Translations under genes and position numbers: made by a program
Shown: positions 1-5,499 of the stretch, piece after piece
How the letters are laid out: the number at the start of each line of letters is the position of its first letter
How positions within the stretch are numbered: the stretch's first letter is position 1
DNA from: Bacillota bacterium
GTDB lineage: Bacteria > Bacillota > Clostridia > Peptostreptococcales > Anaerovoracaceae
Length of the DNA: 5,499 bases
Assembly: GCA_017619985.1 (NCBI GenBank)
Contig: JAFZRG010000104.1
Coordinates: forward strand, 1-5,499
Direction of reading: 5' to 3'
The notes under the pieces: model-generated
The model's input: the letters and a program-made list of their open reading frames with translations, nothing else
The model's database searches: none
What the model was told of the DNA's origin: nothing

Positions 1-34
1 TCAGGGAAAGAGGCATCTTGTAATAGAACTTCAT
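1..34 (-). CDS. Start of an unidentified gene, cut by the window edge
   Basis: An ATG on the minus strand at 34-32 shares four bases (ATGA) with the stop codon of the transporter gene before it. It opens a frame that stays open to the edge of the window and encodes MKFYYKMPLSL. An AAGGA ribosome-binding site lies 6 bases upstream at 45-41. The ATGA overlap together with a well-placed ribosome-binding site is the usual arrangement of translationally coupled genes, which supports a real start. Only 11 residues are visible, too few to assign a family, and I do not recognise the protein. A second in-frame ATG at 16-14 is possible, but it has no comparable ribosome-binding site. Confidence 0.6.
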   Translation of the reverse strand, partial: MKFYYKMPLSL

Positions 35-924
35 GGTTTTTCCTTTTTCGTATAATCGCCTATGGTGATAAGGAATGCGGATATCAGCACCAGGATGCCG
101 CCCAGCAGCGTTCTCGGAGTCAGCGGCTCGCCTAAGAGCAGGATGCTGCAGACGAGGCTGGTGATGGGTTCCAGAATGCCCAGGATGGCTGTGACGGTCG
201 GACCGATGCGCTTGACCGCTTCCGGGGTCATGACGTTGCCGATGCACACGACCATGAGACCTGTCAGGAACAGCCAGATCCATCCCGGACGGTGGCATTC
301 GCCGAACGAGAAGCCCAGCGCTTTACCGAACACGAACAGGAACGTTGACCCGAACAGCGTATTGTAGAACGAGATCTTGAACCCGTTCAGTTCGCGTACG
401 CCGCTCTTGTCCGCGATGATGAGATACGCGGAATACGCGACGCTGGACAGCAGTGCCAGCGTGAGCCCCACAGGGCTCGTTTCCAGGCCGCCGAACATCA
501 TGACCCAGATGCCCAGGACAGCCAGCAGGAGCGCCGCGCCCTGGATCTTCGTGAGTTTCTGCCTGAAGAAGACCGCGTAAAACAGCGCCACGAGCGCCGG
601 ATACATGAAGTGCAGGCACAGCGTGAGCCCGACGGAGATGTAGTCGTACGCCAGGTACAGCAGCATGGCGGTCAGACCGCCGCAGGTTATGCCGATAAAG
701 AACAGCGCGACGAGCTGCCTGCGGGTCACGCCGAATCCGTACCCCTTGATCTTCAGGATCGCCGCCAGCACGGGCAGCACGGACAGATTGCGATAGAAGG
801 CGATGGAGATGCCGTTGCCGCCGGCGTTGACCGACGCCAGTTTTGCCGTTATGGAAGATAGTCCGAAAAAGATCGCGGCCAGCGCTGCGAGCAGCAGGCC
901 GGTCCGCTTGACGTTGTCGTTCAA
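31..924 (-). CDS. EamA/DMT-superfamily transporter
   Basis: This is a 297-residue integral membrane protein, the usual length for a ten-helix EamA (drug/metabolite transporter) protein. Hydrophobic segments lie near residues 8-28, 37-58, 68-90, 93-118, 127-146, 151-171, 184-203, 212-233, 243-264 and 270-290, giving two five-helix EamA repeats. The second repeat ends in the typical LEPITS...LLLGEPLT pattern (251-269) followed by a Gly-rich last helix, and the tail is basic (KKEKP). Family members export or import amino acids, nucleotide-related compounds and other small metabolites across the cytoplasmic membrane. The substrate cannot be read from this sequence. The start is TTG, chosen because GGAGGAG sits 7 bases upstream and no better in-frame start precedes the first helix. 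The gene begins 4 bases after the scpB stop, so it is probably cotranslated with scpB. A functional link to ScpAB is not evident. Confidence 0.93.
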   Translation of the reverse strand: MNDNVKRTGLLLAALAAIFFGLSSITAKLASVNAGGNGISIAFYRNLSVLPVLAAILKIKGYGFGVTRRQLVALFFIGITCGGLTAMLLYLAYDYISVGLTLCLHFMYPALVALFYAVFFRQKLTKIQGAALLLAVLGIWVMMFGGLETSPVGLTLALLSSVAYSAYLIIADKSGVRELNGFKISFYNTLFGSTFLFVFGKALGFSFGECHRPGWIWLFLTGLMVVCIGNVMTPEAVKRIGPTVTAILGILEPITSLVCSILLLGEPLTPRTLLGGILVLISAFLITIGDYTKKEKP

Positions 925-928
925 GGGC

Positions 929-1534
929 TTACTCCTCCGCCAAAGGGATCGTCAGCTGGTCGGCATCCGCCAGTGACCGCGACAGTTCCAGCCCTTCCAG
1001 GTCGTCGTCCAGAACGAGGCTGCCGATATCCTCGAGCTCGGGCAGGTCGTCCAGCGACTCGAACCCGAACGTGAACAGGAAATTGCGCGTGGTGCCGTAC
1101 AGGATGGGCCTGCCGATGCTGCTGCTCCTGCCCTTTTCCTCGACCAGATCCTTTCTCATGAGCGTCTCGAGCACGCGGTCGCTCTTGATGCCGCGCACGG
1201 CGTCGATCTGCGCCTTCGTCACAGGCTGTTTGTACGCGATGACCGCGAGCACTTCCAACGCCGCCTGGGACAGCCGCTTCTCCTTGACCGGCGTGCAGAG
1301 CTTCGTGATGTAGTCGTCATTCTCAGGATTCGTACACAGCTGGAACGCCTTATCCGCCTCGCGGATGCGCAGCCCGCTGCGTCTCGTCTCGTAATCGTCC
1401 GCCAGCTCGCGCAGGATGTGCAGCATGTCGTTTGCCGGGATGTTGAACAGCTCCGCAGCCGTCTTGGCTTCCAGGGGATCGCCCCATACGAACAGGATCG
1501 ATTCCAGTGCCGATTTGATGCTTTCGTTCGTCAT
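929..1534 (-). CDS. scpB: Segregation and condensation protein B
   Basis: ScpB is a winged-helix (Kite) subunit that dimerises and binds the middle of the kleisin ScpA. With SMC they form the bacterial condensin that organises and segregates the nucleoid. The 201-residue protein has the normal ScpB layout. A first winged helix begins with the ESILFVWGDPL segment (11-21). A second contains the family-typical run LSQAALEVLAVIAYKQPVT (88-106), then QIDAVRG (109-115). The conserved GRPILYGTT patch follows (141-149), with LFTFGFESLDDLPEL (153-167) after it. The last roughly 30 residues are an acidic tail without clear fold. The ATG start has AGGAGG 8 bases upstream at 1548-1543. Only 3 bases separate it from the scpA stop, which fits coupled translation of two proteins that assemble together. 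Identification is firm from the motifs and the adjacent scpA. Confidence 0.97.
   Translation of the reverse strand: MTNESIKSALESILFVWGDPLEAKTAAELFNIPANDMLHILRELADDYETRRSGLRIREADKAFQLCTNPENDDYITKLCTPVKEKRLSQAALEVLAVIAYKQPVTKAQIDAVRGIKSDRVLETLMRKDLVEEKGRSSSIGRPILYGTTRNFLFTFGFESLDDLPELEDIGSLVLDDDLEGLELSRSLADADQLTIPLAEE
932..938 (-). promoter_or_regulatory. Ribosome-binding site for the TTG start of the EamA transporter
   Basis: GGAGGAG on the minus strand lies 7 bases before the TTG at 924-922. It is embedded in the last two Glu codons (GAG GAG) of scpB, so the same bases encode the acidic ScpB end and recruit the ribosome for the next gene. This site decides the non-ATG start of the transporter. 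Confidence 0.85.
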
Positions 1535-1537
1535 TTG

Positions 1538-2284
1538 CTAACCCTCCTGCTGTGCGCTCTCTACGAGTTTGACGGTGATGTCGCCGAAGCGCTTCTTCTG
1601 CTCTGCGGTCACCGATTTCTGCTTGAGCAGCTCGAGCAGAGACATAAAGGTGATCACCTGATTGTACGGGCTGCTGTCCTCTTTGATCATCTCCGAGAAC
1701 ATCAGCTTCTTCTTTCCGCGGAACATGTCGCGGATCTGCACGATGCGGTTTTCCACGGACATGCGCTGCCGCTCGACACGCTCGTAGACCCTGCGCATCT
1801 CGTCCAGCCTCTGCTTGCGGAACAGGAACGCGTAGAAGGCCTTGACGAAGGCGTTCATGTCGGTCTTGAGCAGTTCCTCCGGGTCGCCGATATAGGGGGT
1901 CAGATCCTCCTGCGGCTTCGTGCGGCTGTGCGCCGCCGCGTCCGCCTCCTCTTCCAGGAACGCCGCCATCTCCTTGTAGCGCTTGTATTCCAGGATGCGC
2001 GCCACGAGATCGGCTCTCGGGTCATCTTCCTCTTCGCCCGCCTCGTCGGCCGCCTGTTTCGGCAGCAGCATGCGGCTCTTCAGCTCGATCAGTTCCGCCG
2101 CCAGCACCATGAATTCCTGGGCTACGGAAACGTCCTGCGCCTGCATGTCGGCAATATATTGAAGATATTGCGTTGTGATCTCGGACACCTTGATGTCGTA
2201 GATGCTCATCTTCGCGTGCTCGATCAGATAGACGAGCAGGTCGAAAGGCCCTTCGAAGATGTCCAGTTTTACTTTATATCCCAT
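1538..2284 (-). CDS. scpA: Segregation and condensation protein A (kleisin)
   Basis: ScpA is the kleisin that bridges the two heads of an SMC dimer and carries ScpB, closing the SMC-ScpAB ring used for chromosome compaction and segregation. The 248-residue length is normal. The N-terminal domain starts with VKLDIFEGPFDLLVYLI (5-21), the kleisin signature, and continues through helices to the conserved KSRMLLPK (69-76). An acidic linker rich in E and D follows (about 80-92), then the helical ScpB-binding middle (about 93-195). The C-terminal winged helix (about 205-245) contains VITFMSLLELLKQKSV and ends at the conserved FGDI (233-236), the part that binds the SMC head. ATG was chosen because the signature begins at once; the ribosome-binding site GGAG lies 10 bases upstream and is weaker than its neighbours'. 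It starts 5 bases after the transglycosylase stop, so it is almost certainly cotranscribed with that gene and with scpB. No smc gene is in the window. Confidence 0.97.
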   Translation of the reverse strand: MGYKVKLDIFEGPFDLLVYLIEHAKMSIYDIKVSEITTQYLQYIADMQAQDVSVAQEFMVLAAELIELKSRMLLPKQAADEAGEEEDDPRADLVARILEYKRYKEMAAFLEEEADAAAHSRTKPQEDLTPYIGDPEELLKTDMNAFVKAFYAFLFRKQRLDEMRRVYERVERQRMSVENRIVQIRDMFRGKKKLMFSEMIKEDSSPYNQVITFMSLLELLKQKSVTAEQKKRFGDITVKLVESAQQEG

Positions 2285-2289
2285 AGTGT

Positions 2290-3600
2290 CTATTCTCCGG
2301 CCTCTTCCGTCTCCTCCGCGGGGACGAGGGGGCCGTTGTCGAAAACGGTGCTGTATCCATAGCTCCGCATCCAGCCCAGGATGGTCTGCTGCCAGCCGAG
2401 CACGTGCTCTGCGTACGCGGTGCTGTATTCGCCGCTCGCCACCTTGCCCGGGCCCGCATTGTAGGCGGACAGGGCCGTCGTCAGGCTGCCGTAGGTGTGA
2501 ACGAAGCGCGCGATGTAACTGGAGCCGAACTGGATGTTCATGTGCGGGTCATAGAGCATGGACACCGAATATCCGAACCTGGCGCCCGTCCTGGGCATGA
2601 TCTGCATCAGGCCGATCGCGCCGCCGCCGACGACGTCCTTGCGGAACTGGCTCTCGTTGCGGGTGATGGCCATCAGGAAGATCGGGTCCACGCCGTTGAC
2701 CCACCCCTCGTGGCGGAACAGGTAGGCATAATATATGGATTCCGCGTAGGACAGGCGCCGATTCATGCTGCGCATGCAGGCGGCCATGCCTTCAATGACG
2801 GAAGCGTTGTTCGCGCTGTAGTATCTTTCCGCCGAGATCTCCGGATCCGTGCTGATGTACAGCCCGATGGTATCGTCTTCCCAGACGCTCCAGCCGAACG
2901 TCTCCGGATCCGTGAACCACGCAAACGGCAGATAGACCGTTCCGTCCGTCCGCCGCAGGAACCCGGTGAGGATGGGCAGCACTTCCCGTTCGAAGGAAAC
3001 GCGGGAATAACCGAGCCTTTCGGCCAGGTCAAACGGCAGCTTTTCCAGCCACGGGAACGTATCGAGCCACTTTTCGATGCGCGCGGCTTCCAGTTCCTCT
3101 TCGCGGCGCTCCTCCTCGGACTTGCCCGCCTCACCCGGGATATCGTTCGTGAGGATGATGCGGTATCCCCTGTCGGACGTCGCGGAAGAACCGGTCAGGT
3201 TGCAGGTGAGCCGCCCGGTCGCGAGCGCTTCCGCGTCACCGCTGTCCGTATCGGTCATCAGGATGGTCTGCTCGGTCCGTATGATGTCGATCTCGAAGCC
3301 CAGCACGGTCCGCCACGTGTCGTCCAACGCGAAAAACACCTGGTCGCTGTCCTCCATGACGTACAGGGGGTGTACCAGTTCGTAGTTGTTCAGATGGACG
3401 CCGTTGACATAGATATCCTTCGCCAGGTACCACAGGCCGACCTCATCCGGCACTGCGGAAAGCTCGTCTGGTTTGGGCTGCGGCGCCTTTGCAAGTTCCG
3501 TCGGCTCGAATCCTTCGATCCAGTACGCGAAAATGCAGAGCGCGGCCACCCACAGTACGAGGATCAGGACCTGCCACCAATACCGATGCTGATATCGCAA
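2290..3600 (-). CDS. Membrane-anchored SLT-type lytic transglycosylase with stalk-like N-terminal domain
   Basis: The protein probably cleaves the MurNAc-GlcNAc bond of peptidoglycan with formation of a 1,6-anhydro end. Residues 1-8 are basic and aromatic, and 9-28 form one transmembrane anchor without a lipobox, leaving the rest outside the membrane. Residues 63-119 (VYVNG-like start, LGFEIDI) and 202-256 (YLPF at 223-226, then GWSVWEDD and an IGLYIS strand) resemble the two halves of a copper-amine-oxidase-N 'stalk' domain. They are separated by a charged helical segment (about 157-195). The SLT domain covers about 284-410: the predicted catalytic Glu is E316 in NESQF, followed by GLMQ (330-333) and AYNAG (379-383), all intact. 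The C-terminal tail is acidic. At 436 residues it is longer than a bare SLT domain because of the N-terminal region. The TTG start has GAGGAGG 8 bases upstream. The gene lies 46 bases after the dehydrogenase gene and 5 before scpA. SLT assignment is firm; the stalk assignment is by pattern only. Confidence 0.93.
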   Translation of the reverse strand: MRYQHRYWWQVLILVLWVAALCIFAYWIEGFEPTELAKAPQPKPDELSAVPDEVGLWYLAKDIYVNGVHLNNYELVHPLYVMEDSDQVFFALDDTWRTVLGFEIDIIRTEQTILMTDTDSGDAEALATGRLTCNLTGSSATSDRGYRIILTNDIPGEAGKSEEERREEELEAARIEKWLDTFPWLEKLPFDLAERLGYSRVSFEREVLPILTGFLRRTDGTVYLPFAWFTDPETFGWSVWEDDTIGLYISTDPEISAERYYSANNASVIEGMAACMRSMNRRLSYAESIYYAYLFRHEGWVNGVDPIFLMAITRNESQFRKDVVGGGAIGLMQIMPRTGARFGYSVSMLYDPHMNIQFGSSYIARFVHTYGSLTTALSAYNAGPGKVASGEYSTAYAEHVLGWQQTILGWMRSYGYSTVFDNGPLVPAEETEEAGE

Positions 3601-3608
3601 GGTCAGTT

Positions 3609-3615
3609 CCTCCTC
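3609..3615 (-). promoter_or_regulatory. Ribosome-binding site for the TTG start of the lytic transglycosylase
   Basis: GAGGAGG on the minus strand, a near-perfect Shine-Dalgarno, lies 8 bases before the TTG at 3600-3598. It fixes the start so that the protein begins with a short basic stretch directly before the transmembrane anchor, as expected for a signal-anchor protein. Confidence 0.85.
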
Positions 3616-3646
3616 GTGTGCGGACGCACAGATGGAATTTTCGGGT

Positions 3647-4621
3647 CTACGACCGGCTGACCCGGTAGCCCGTCGTCAGATCGACGACGCTTTCGATAGG
3701 TTCTCCCTTCACGAAATGGGCCAGGTTCGTCACAGAACGTTCCACGATGCGGCGGAACGGATAAAGCTGGCGGAACAGGCCGGCAACGTGCGGTGTGACC
3801 AGGCAGTTGCGGCAATCCCATAAGGGATGATCCGCCGGAAGGGGTTCGGGATCGGTCACGTCCAGGGCGGCTCCGCCCAGACGGCCTTCGTTCAGAGCCT
3901 CCGCCAGAGCGTCGGTATCCACGGCGCTGCCGCGGCCGACGTTCACGAGGATGGCGCTGGGCTTCATCATGGCCAGGGTCTCCCGGTTGATGACTTTCTG
4001 CGTCTGCGGGGAATTCGGCAGGCAGAGCGCCACGAAATCCGCCTCGGGCAAAAGACGCGGCAGATCCTCGAGCGTTCCGACCTCATCCACGCAGTCGGGC
4101 TTGTCGCCCTTCGTCCTGCGGACGGCCTTGACGCTGCAGCCGAGATCCTTCATGCGCTGCGCGAAGTTGACCCCGATATCGCCCAGGCCGATCACGAGCG
4201 CCTTGTGCTCGGTGATGCAGGTAGGCAGTTCGACTCTCTGCCACTTGTGCTCCTTCATCTGGTCGCGGTAGACCTGGAAGTGGCGGATGAGCATGATGAT
4301 AGCCCCGACCATGTATTCCGCGATCGTACCGCCGTAGGCACCGGTGGAATTGGAGAGCAGGCAGCTCTGCGGTTCGTGGAACATCTCCAGCTTCGCGTAG
4401 CCGTCAGATCCGGCGGAATCGAGTTGGACGAACTTCATGTTCGGAAGGTCGTGCAGCAGTTTCGTATCGACGCAGCCGATCAGCACGTCGGCCCATTCGA
4501 GTTCTTCGCGGGTCACGTCTTCCTGGGTGCTCCAGCGATATGCGCAGGCATCTCCGCCCGCCGCCATCAGCATGCCCTTCTCGTCTTCGTTCACGGGCAG
4601 GACGCAAAGTACGTTATACAT
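3647..4621 (-). CDS. D-isomer-specific 2-hydroxyacid dehydrogenase
   Basis: A cytoplasmic NAD(P)-dependent oxidoreductase that interconverts a 2-oxoacid and the D-2-hydroxyacid. The 324-residue length is typical of members without a C-terminal ACT domain, so it is not a classical long SerA. The substrate-binding half is split around the central Rossmann domain (about 100-280). The nucleotide motif GLGDIG is at 145-150. The segment after the second strand is KAVRRTKG with Arg at 168-169, where NAD-specific members usually carry an Asp; this suggests NADPH use (inference). The catalytic set is intact: R230 in NVGRGS, E259 in DPEPLP and H278 in TPHVAG. The exact substrate (hydroxypyruvate/glyoxylate, phenylpyruvate-like or branched oxoacids) cannot be told from sequence alone. 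The ATG start has AAGGAG 7 bases upstream at 4634-4629. The gene follows the PhzF-like gene by 21 bases, so the two are probably cotranscribed and may act on related small acids. Confidence 0.94.
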   Translation of the reverse strand: MYNVLCVLPVNEDEKGMLMAAGGDACAYRWSTQEDVTREELEWADVLIGCVDTKLLHDLPNMKFVQLDSAGSDGYAKLEMFHEPQSCLLSNSTGAYGGTIAEYMVGAIIMLIRHFQVYRDQMKEHKWQRVELPTCITEHKALVIGLGDIGVNFAQRMKDLGCSVKAVRRTKGDKPDCVDEVGTLEDLPRLLPEADFVALCLPNSPQTQKVINRETLAMMKPSAILVNVGRGSAVDTDALAEALNEGRLGGAALDVTDPEPLPADHPLWDCRNCLVTPHVAGLFRQLYPFRRIVERSVTNLAHFVKGEPIESVVDLTTGYRVSRS

Positions 4622-4642
4622 CGTCTGTCTCCTTTTTCAGCC

Positions 4643-5499
4643 TTAAATGTTGATCTCGCCTTCCGCCAGGATGGCAGCCACGCCGCCCACACGGATCAGC
4701 ACGGAACCGTCTTCCTTTTCGGTCAGGCGGCTGGAGATCTTCGAGGGTCTGTCCATGGCTTCGCCCTGGATGAACAGGTTATCCGCACCGGCCTTCACGA
4801 TGCCGCGCTTGTAGAGATAATACGTGAGCGCGCCGTTGGACGTGCCGGTCGCGGCCTCTTCGTCGATGTCGTAGAGAGGCGCGAAGTTGCGGCAGTGGAC
4901 GCCGTCTTCTTCGGACAGGGTGAACGCGTGCACGCCCGTCACTTCATAGGCTGCGGACAGGTCGGACAGGGCTTTCATATCCGGCGCGAGGCCGTTCAGG
5001 ACCGCCATGTCAGCTACGGGCATCATGATGTCCGTGAGGCCGGTGGAGACCATCTCGGGATAGAGCGTCTGACCGTTATACTCCGGCGTGCAGCTTTCTG
5101 CTCCCATGACTTTACACAGTTCCGCAAGCTTTTCGGGGTCATCGATGAGGCCGAACGTCTTCGCTTCGCCCATATCCATGAGCACACCGCTCTCGGTCAC
5201 CAGCACCTGCAGGTCGCCCGCCAGCGTCCTGAAATCGCAGGTGTCGCCGGGCTGGATGCGGCCGTTCTTCATAAGAGTGTAGAACGTGGCGATCGTCGCG
5301 TGACCGCACAGATCCACTTCCGCCGCCGGTGTAAAGTAGCGCACATGATACTTTTTATCGCCCAGCTCTTTCAGAAACGCGGTCTCGGAATAGCGCAGCT
5401 CGGCCGCGGTCTTGCGCATGGTCTCGTCGTCGGGGAAGTCCGCGCCGGCCGGGATGTACACGACGCCCGCCGGATTGCCGCCGAACACCTGATCGGTAA
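4643..5499 (-). CDS. PhzF-family isomerase/epimerase-like protein (N-terminus outside the window)
   Basis: PhzF-fold proteins are two-lobed, cofactor-independent enzymes related to diaminopimelate epimerase; PhzF itself isomerises a phenazine precursor, but most homologues have no known substrate. The frame is open to the window edge and reads TDQVFGGNPAGVV, matching the conserved N-terminal FT-x-x-x-F-x-GNP-A pattern. The GTG at 5488-5486 therefore encodes an internal Val and is not the start; probably fewer than a dozen residues are missing. Counting that Val as 1, the predicted catalytic Glu is E35 in SETAF, and GHAT at 62-65 carries the conserved His. The second lobe has EEAATGTSNG (210-219) and QGEAMDRPS (241-249). 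In PhzF the equivalent second-lobe motif is closer to DPxTGSA, so this protein belongs to a variant group with Glu, Ala and Thr at the Asp, Pro and Ser positions. No phenazine genes are nearby. It is the first visible gene of the run, 21 bases before the dehydrogenase. Confidence 0.92.
   Translation of the reverse strand, partial: TDQVFGGNPAGVVYIPAGADFPDDETMRKTAAELRYSETAFLKELGDKKYHVRYFTPAAEVDLCGHATIATFYTLMKNGRIQPGDTCDFRTLAGDLQVLVTESGVLMDMGEAKTFGLIDDPEKLAELCKVMGAESCTPEYNGQTLYPEMVSTGLTDIMMPVADMAVLNGLAPDMKALSDLSAAYEVTGVHAFTLSEEDGVHCRNFAPLYDIDEEAATGTSNGALTYYLYKRGIVKAGADNLFIQGEAMDRPSKISSRLTEKEDGSVLIRVGGVAAILAEGEINI

Larger units (their letters stand above)
1..5499 (-). other. Putative polycistronic unit: PhzF-like, dehydrogenase, transglycosylase, scpA, scpB, transporter, next gene
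   Basis: All genes read the same way. The gaps in order of transcription are 21, 46, 5, 3 and 4 bases, then a 4-base ATGA overlap. None of the gaps holds a GC-rich hairpin followed by a T-run, and I could not pick out a convincing promoter in them. The last five genes are packed tightly enough to be one transcript. The link between the dehydrogenase and the transglycosylase (46 bases) is the least certain, and an internal promoter within the end of the dehydrogenase gene cannot be excluded. The ends of the unit lie outside the window. Confidence 0.6.

Noticed and set aside
1418..2362. Plus-strand frame of 314 codons opposite scpA and the start of scpB
   Set aside because: It spans two strongly identified genes on the other strand. 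Its composition (many L, H, R, Q and V) is typical of an antisense reading of helical, acidic proteins.
3510..3600. Possible lipoprotein signal in the transglycosylase (Cys at residue 22)
   Set aside because: The residues before the Cys are A-A-L, which does not fit a lipobox (L-A/S-G/A-C), and the Cys lies in the middle of the hydrophobic segment. A plain signal anchor fits better.
3601..3646. Possible intrinsic terminator between the dehydrogenase and the transglycosylase
   Set aside because: The only inverted repeat is 6 bp with a 2-base centre and is not followed by a T-run on the transcript strand.
2404..3660. Long open plus-strand frame of 418 codons opposite the transglycosylase gene
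   Set aside because: It is the antisense shadow of a GC-rich gene with clear SLT motifs. Its translation is rich in R, A, G, H and Q without any recognisable domain, and it overlaps a well-supported gene over its whole length.
3647..4621. Assignment of the dehydrogenase as phosphoglycerate dehydrogenase (SerA)
   Set aside because: The protein ends at 324 residues without an ACT domain, and no serine-pathway gene is adjacent. Only the general family is supported.
5486..5488. GTG as the start codon of the PhzF-like gene
   Set aside because: The frame continues upstream without a stop as T-D-Q, and the combined TDQVFGGNP matches the conserved N-terminus of the family, so the Val is internal and the real start is outside the window.

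Overview
The window is a single-strand block of bacterial coding DNA. Six genes and the first codons of a seventh all read on the minus strand, so transcription runs from high to low coordinates. Intergenic gaps are only 3 to 46 bases, and nearly every gene starts behind a purine-rich AGGAGG-type Shine-Dalgarno. The DNA is moderately GC-rich by eye. Strong ribosome-binding sites, two well-supported TTG starts, and a ScpA-ScpB (kleisin/Kite) SMC partner pair point to a Gram-positive-type bacterium, most likely a GC-rich Bacillota/Clostridia member. This is an inference: no rRNA or other phylogenetic marker is present.

Layout in order of transcription: (1) a PhzF-family isomerase-like protein whose N-terminus lies beyond position 5499; (2) a D-isomer-specific 2-hydroxyacid dehydrogenase with an intact Rossmann motif and Arg/Glu/His catalytic set; (3) a membrane-anchored SLT-type lytic transglycosylase with an N-terminal region resembling the copper-amine-oxidase-N 'stalk' fold; (4) scpA; (5) scpB; (6) a ten-helix EamA/DMT-family transporter starting with TTG; (7) the first 11 codons of an unidentified gene whose ATG overlaps the transporter stop as ATGA.

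The packing suggests one transcript, or a few overlapping ones, whose promoter and terminator lie outside the window. Three themes are combined: small-molecule metabolism and transport at the two ends, peptidoglycan cleavage, and chromosome organisation by SMC-ScpAB in the middle. The transglycosylase placed directly before scpA is the most notable arrangement, since it puts a cell-wall enzyme and a chromosome-segregation complex in one apparent transcription unit. I saw no mobile element, tRNA, rRNA, CRISPR array, riboswitch or intrinsic terminator. No stretch over about 50 bases lacks a gene. I found no convincing case for a wholly new system; the window is mostly recognisable chromosomal genes with a few unusual details.
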